Assembly (NCBI GenBank): GCA_024644505.1
Contig: JAHEHQ010000129.1
Location: 1 to 7,161 of the forward strand
Source: Gammaproteobacteria bacterium
GTDB lineage: Bacteria > Pseudomonadota > Gammaproteobacteria > Chromatiales > Chromatiaceae
Reading direction: 5' to 3'
DNA length: 7,161 bases
The position numbers and the translations under genes were made by a program. How positions within the stretch are numbered: position 1 is the first letter of the stretch; the number at the start of each line of letters is the position of its first letter. The notes under the pieces were generated by a model. The model searched no databases. It saw only the letters and a program-made list of their open reading frames with translations, and had not been told where the DNA came from. Shown one piece after another: positions 4,730 through 7,161 of this stretch.

Positions 4730-6946
4730 ATGGATGTCTCTCACATACTCGACGACATGAACGACCCCCAGCGGGAGGCGGTATCCGCGCCGGCCGGCAG
4801 CATGCTGGTGTTGGCCGGGGCCGGCAGCGGCAAGACACGTGTGCTGGTGCACCGTATCGCATGGCTTATCCAGGTCATGGGCGCCCCTTCCTGGGGCATT
4901 CTTGCGGTGACTTTCACCAACAAGGCCGCCCGGGAGATGAAGGGCCGGATCGAGTCGCTGCTGGGGCAGCCGGTCGGGGGCATGTGGGTCGGCACCTTCC
5001 ACGGCATCGCCCACCGGCTGCTGAGGGCCCACTGGCAGGAGGCGGGTCTCCCACGGGAGTTCCAGATTCTGGACTCCGACGACCAGTTCCGCCTGATCAA
5101 GCGTATCTGCAGGGAGATGAACCTGGACGAGGCCCAGTGGCCGCCGCGCCAGGCCCAGTGGTTCATTAACACCCAGAAGGACGAGGGCAGGCGGCCCGAG
5201 CACCTGGATGAGGGTGGCGATCCCTTCTCGAAGCAGATGGGCGCCGTCTATCGGGAGTATCAGAGTGTCTGCAACCGGGGCGGGCTGGTGGATTTCGCCG
5301 AATTGCTGCTGCGCAGTCATGAGCTGTTGAGAGACCGCCCCGACATCCTGCACCATTATCGTGAGCGTTTTCAGCACATACTGGTGGACGAATTTCAGGA
5401 TACCAACAGTATCCAGTACGCCTGGCTCAGGCTCCTCGCCGGCAAGCATGACAACCTGTTCGTGGTGGGAGACGACGACCAGTCCATCTACGGCTGGCGC
5501 GGCGCCAAGGTCGAGAATATCCGGGACTTTCAGAAGGATTATCCCGATACCCGGCTGCTGCGCCTGGAGCAGAACTATCGTTCAACCGGGCACATACTCA
5601 AGGCGGCCAACGCGGTGATCGCCAACAACCCCTCCCGGCTGGGCAAGAATCTCTGGACGGAAGGCGCGGAGGGCGAGCCGGTCAATCTCTACGCGGCCTT
5701 CAATGAGGTTGACGAGGCACGTTTCGTGATTGAGCGCATTCGCCGCTTCGTCGAAGAGGGTCACCGGCGTTCGGAGACGGCCATACTCTACCGCTCCAAT
5801 GCCCAGTCGCGGTTGTTCGAGGAGTCCCTGTTTCAGGCCCAGATCCCCTATCGTGTCTACGGGGGTCTGCGCTTCTTCGAGCGTGCAGAGATCAAGGATG
5901 CCCTCGCCTACCTGCGCCTGATTGCTAACCCGGAAGACGACGCATCCTTCGAGCGTGCGGTAAACATGCCGCCCCGCGGGATCGGAGCCCGAACCCTGGA
6001 AGGGGTGAGGGCCCATGCACGGGATTTCGGCTGTTCCCTGTGGAAGGGCGCCCATGATCTGGTAAAAGGGGGGGCGTTGCCCAAGCGTGCCTCCGGGGCA
6101 CTCTCGGGATTCCTGGATCTTATGGAACAGATGTCTTCCGGTGCTGCGGATCTGGCGCTCGATGAACTGGTGAGCCAGGTGATTGCAGTCACGGGGCTCT
6201 CGGAACATTTTCGTAAGAGCCGCGACGGCCGGGGGCTCGACCGGGTGGAGAACCTGGAGGAACTGGTCAATGCCACCCGCCAGTTCAGTTTCGATGCACC
6301 CCTCGAAACAGGCGTGGAGACGGAGGATCTTCCTGGGGCCGATACGTTCCAGATCGGGGAAACCGCCGAAAACCCGCTGTCGTCGTTTCTGTCCCATGCC
6401 GCCCTGGAGGCCGGTGAATCCCAGGGTGATGCCTTCGAGGACTGTGTTCAGCTGATGACCCTGCACTCGGCAAAGGGATTGGAGTTTCCCCTGGTGTTTC
6501 TCACCGGTCTGGAGGAAGGTCTCTTTCCCCACAGCATGTCCAGCGAGGATCCTGTTCGTCTGGAAGAGGAGAGGCGGCTCTGCTACGTGGGTATGACACG
6601 GGCCATGCAGCAGCTTTATATCTGCTACGCCGAAAGCCGACGCCTCCATGGCAGAGAGCACTATGCCCTGCCCTCCCGTTTTTTGCGGGAGATTCCCTCC
6701 GAATTTGTGCGGGAGGTGCGGGGGCGCCCCAAGGTGACCCGACCCGTTTACTCACCCGCCGCAACCCGGTCTACGGAGCAGGCGTCCGGCTATCGGCTGG
6801 GTCAGCGGGTGTTGCACCCCAAATTCGGTGAGGGCGTGGTGCTGAGTGCAGAAGGCCAGGGCGGCAGCGCCCGGGTGCATGTCAACTTCGAGGCGGTGGG
6901 TGCCAAATGGCTGATGCTGGCCTACGCCAACCTGGAGCCCATCTAG
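4730..6946 (+). CDS. uvrD: DNA helicase II (UvrD)
   Basis: A 738-residue superfamily 1A 3'-5' DNA helicase. UvrD unwinds DNA in nucleotide excision repair (releasing the incised oligonucleotide and UvrC) and in mismatch repair with MutL. The N-terminus (MDVSHILDDMNDPQREAV) closely follows E. coli UvrD. The motifs are in order: Q motif (Q14), Walker A GAGSGKT with K35, Ia (AVTFTNKAA), GTFHG, Walker B DEFQDT with D220/E221, III (GDDDQSIYGWRG, 247-258), IV (EQNYRST, R284), V (MTLHSAKGLEF, 576-586) and VI (EEERRLCYVGMTRA, 612-625). The C-terminal region from about 690 has the UvrD-type Tudor-like end (HPKFGEGVVL...AKWLMLAYANLEPI), which separates it from Rep. It is slightly longer than the 720-residue E. 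coli protein. No good Shine-Dalgarno precedes the ATG, but conservation fixes the start. Confidence 0.97.
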   Translation: MDVSHILDDMNDPQREAVSAPAGSMLVLAGAGSGKTRVLVHRIAWLIQVMGAPSWGILAVTFTNKAAREMKGRIESLLGQPVGGMWVGTFHGIAHRLLRAHWQEAGLPREFQILDSDDQFRLIKRICREMNLDEAQWPPRQAQWFINTQKDEGRRPEHLDEGGDPFSKQMGAVYREYQSVCNRGGLVDFAELLLRSHELLRDRPDILHHYRERFQHILVDEFQDTNSIQYAWLRLLAGKHDNLFVVGDDDQSIYGWRGAKVENIRDFQKDYPDTRLLRLEQNYRSTGHILKAANAVIANNPSRLGKNLWTEGAEGEPVNLYAAFNEVDEARFVIERIRRFVEEGHRRSETAILYRSNAQSRLFEESLFQAQIPYRVYGGLRFFERAEIKDALAYLRLIANPEDDASFERAVNMPPRGIGARTLEGVRAHARDFGCSLWKGAHDLVKGGALPKRASGALSGFLDLMEQMSSGAADLALDELVSQVIAVTGLSEHFRKSRDGRGLDRVENLEELVNATRQFSFDAPLETGVETEDLPGADTFQIGETAENPLSSFLSHAALEAGESQGDAFEDCVQLMTLHSAKGLEFPLVFLTGLEEGLFPHSMSSEDPVRLEEERRLCYVGMTRAMQQLYICYAESRRLHGREHYALPSRFLREIPSEFVREVRGRPKVTRPVYSPAATRSTEQASGYRLGQRVLHPKFGEGVVLSAEGQGGSARVHVNFEAVGAKWLMLAYANLEPI

Positions 6947-6968
6947 AAAGTTAAGCCCTTGTCCCGAA

Positions 6969-6998
6969 TTGCTCAATCCTTGGGGTCTGAGCTAATAT
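6969..6998 (+). promoter_or_regulatory. Probable sigma70 promoter for the Tat-exported binding protein gene
   Basis: TTGCTC (6969-6974) as -35 and TAATAT (6993-6998) as -10 are separated by 18 bases. The -35 box is weak and the -10 box is moderate. Transcription would begin around 7005, immediately at the Fur-like site, giving a leader of about 48 bases. The short gap after uvrD (106 bases) has only a weak GCTCA/TGAGC hairpin and no strong terminator. Confidence 0.4.
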
Positions 6999-7005
6999 CG
7001 AAAGC

Positions 7006-7020
7006 TGATAATCATTATTA
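7006..7020 (+). promoter_or_regulatory. Fur-box-like operator
   Basis: TGATAATCATTATTA matches the 7-1-7 Fur consensus TGATAATNATTATCA at every defined position but one. The neighbouring AATATC extends the GATAAT-like hexamer array, so a second overlapping 19-bp register (GATAATCATTATTAATATC, 7007-7025) also matches the classical box at about 13 of 19 positions or better. It lies just after the predicted -10 and over the expected start point, where a bound repressor would block transcription of the downstream gene. Iron control is inferred from this match alone. Confidence 0.5.
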
Positions 7021-7052
7021 ATATCAACATCTGACTCCACCAAGGGGGAAGT

Positions 7053-7161
7053 ATGAAACGTCGTGATTTTGTTAAATCAATGGGTGCCGGTTCACTGGCG
7101 GTTGGCGCCGCCATAGCGGGTGCACCCGCGGTGCACGCTCAGGACAAGGTTAAATGGAAAA
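7053..7161 (+). CDS. Tat-exported solute-binding protein, probably TRAP transporter DctP family (N-terminus only)
   Basis: Only 36 codons are in the window; the gene runs off the right edge. ATG 7053 follows AGGGGG by 4 bases. The protein begins MKRRDFVKSMGAG, a twin-arginine motif (RRDFVK) followed by an Ala/Gly-rich hydrophobic segment (about 11-27) and a signal peptidase site after HA (residues 28-29), so the mature protein starts QDKVKWK. That mature start resembles Tat-exported TRAP solute-binding proteins, where it is usually followed by a strand leading into the ligand-binding fold. TRAP systems pair such a periplasmic receptor with two membrane proteins and use an ion gradient to take up organic acids. 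Membrane subunits would be expected further right. Other Tat-exported periplasmic proteins remain possible, and the solute is unknown. Confidence 0.65.
   Translation, partial: MKRRDFVKSMGAGSLAVGAAIAGAPAVHAQDKVKWK

Noticed and set aside
5582..6661. Long minus-strand open frame (359 codons) opposite uvrD
   Set aside because: It is antisense to conserved helicase motifs IV to VI; it is a codon-bias artefact of high GC.

Overview
The window reads as chromosomal DNA of a GC-rich gammaproteobacterium. The helicase is a clear gammaproteobacterial UvrD, matching E. coli numbering at K35, D220/E221, Q251, W256 and R284. The YdcH, HDOD and DUF4342 genes and the start of a Tat-exported, TRAP-type solute-binding protein fit a free-living or symbiotic environmental lineage, perhaps Chromatiales-like or a sulfur oxidiser. 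That placement is an inference from gene content, not a computed classification.

Layout, left to right: (1) the N-terminus of an unrecognised minus-strand gene (1-97) with a dyad-rich AT-rich leader; (2) a short orphan piece of PDZ domain (176-289), probably the remnant of an HtrA-like gene; (3) a small YdcH/DUF465 gene on the minus strand (397-627), with a stem-loop after its stop; (4) an HDOD signalling protein (865-1734) on the plus strand, convergent with (5) a DUF4342 protein (1753-2067, minus); (6) a divergent small lipoprotein (2219-2773); (7) a 138-bp repeat with imperfect inverted ends (2813-2950) just upstream of (8) an intact acyl-CoA synthetase/AMP ligase (2984-4555); (9) a 99-bp imperfect palindrome (4578-4676); (10) uvrD (4730-6946); (11) a promoter with a near-consensus Fur box (7006-7020) ahead of (12) the first 36 codons of a Tat-dependent solute-binding protein (from 7053).

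The genes do not form one pathway or operon. Most are single transcription units with their own leader regions, separated by repeats and decayed sequence. I found no CRISPR array, RNA gene, integrase, transposase or recognisable defence system. The most interesting signals are non-coding: the Fur-like operator in front of a TRAP-type binding protein, the two palindromic repeats flanking the ligase gene, and the PDZ remnant. I do not see convincing evidence of a novel multi-gene system.
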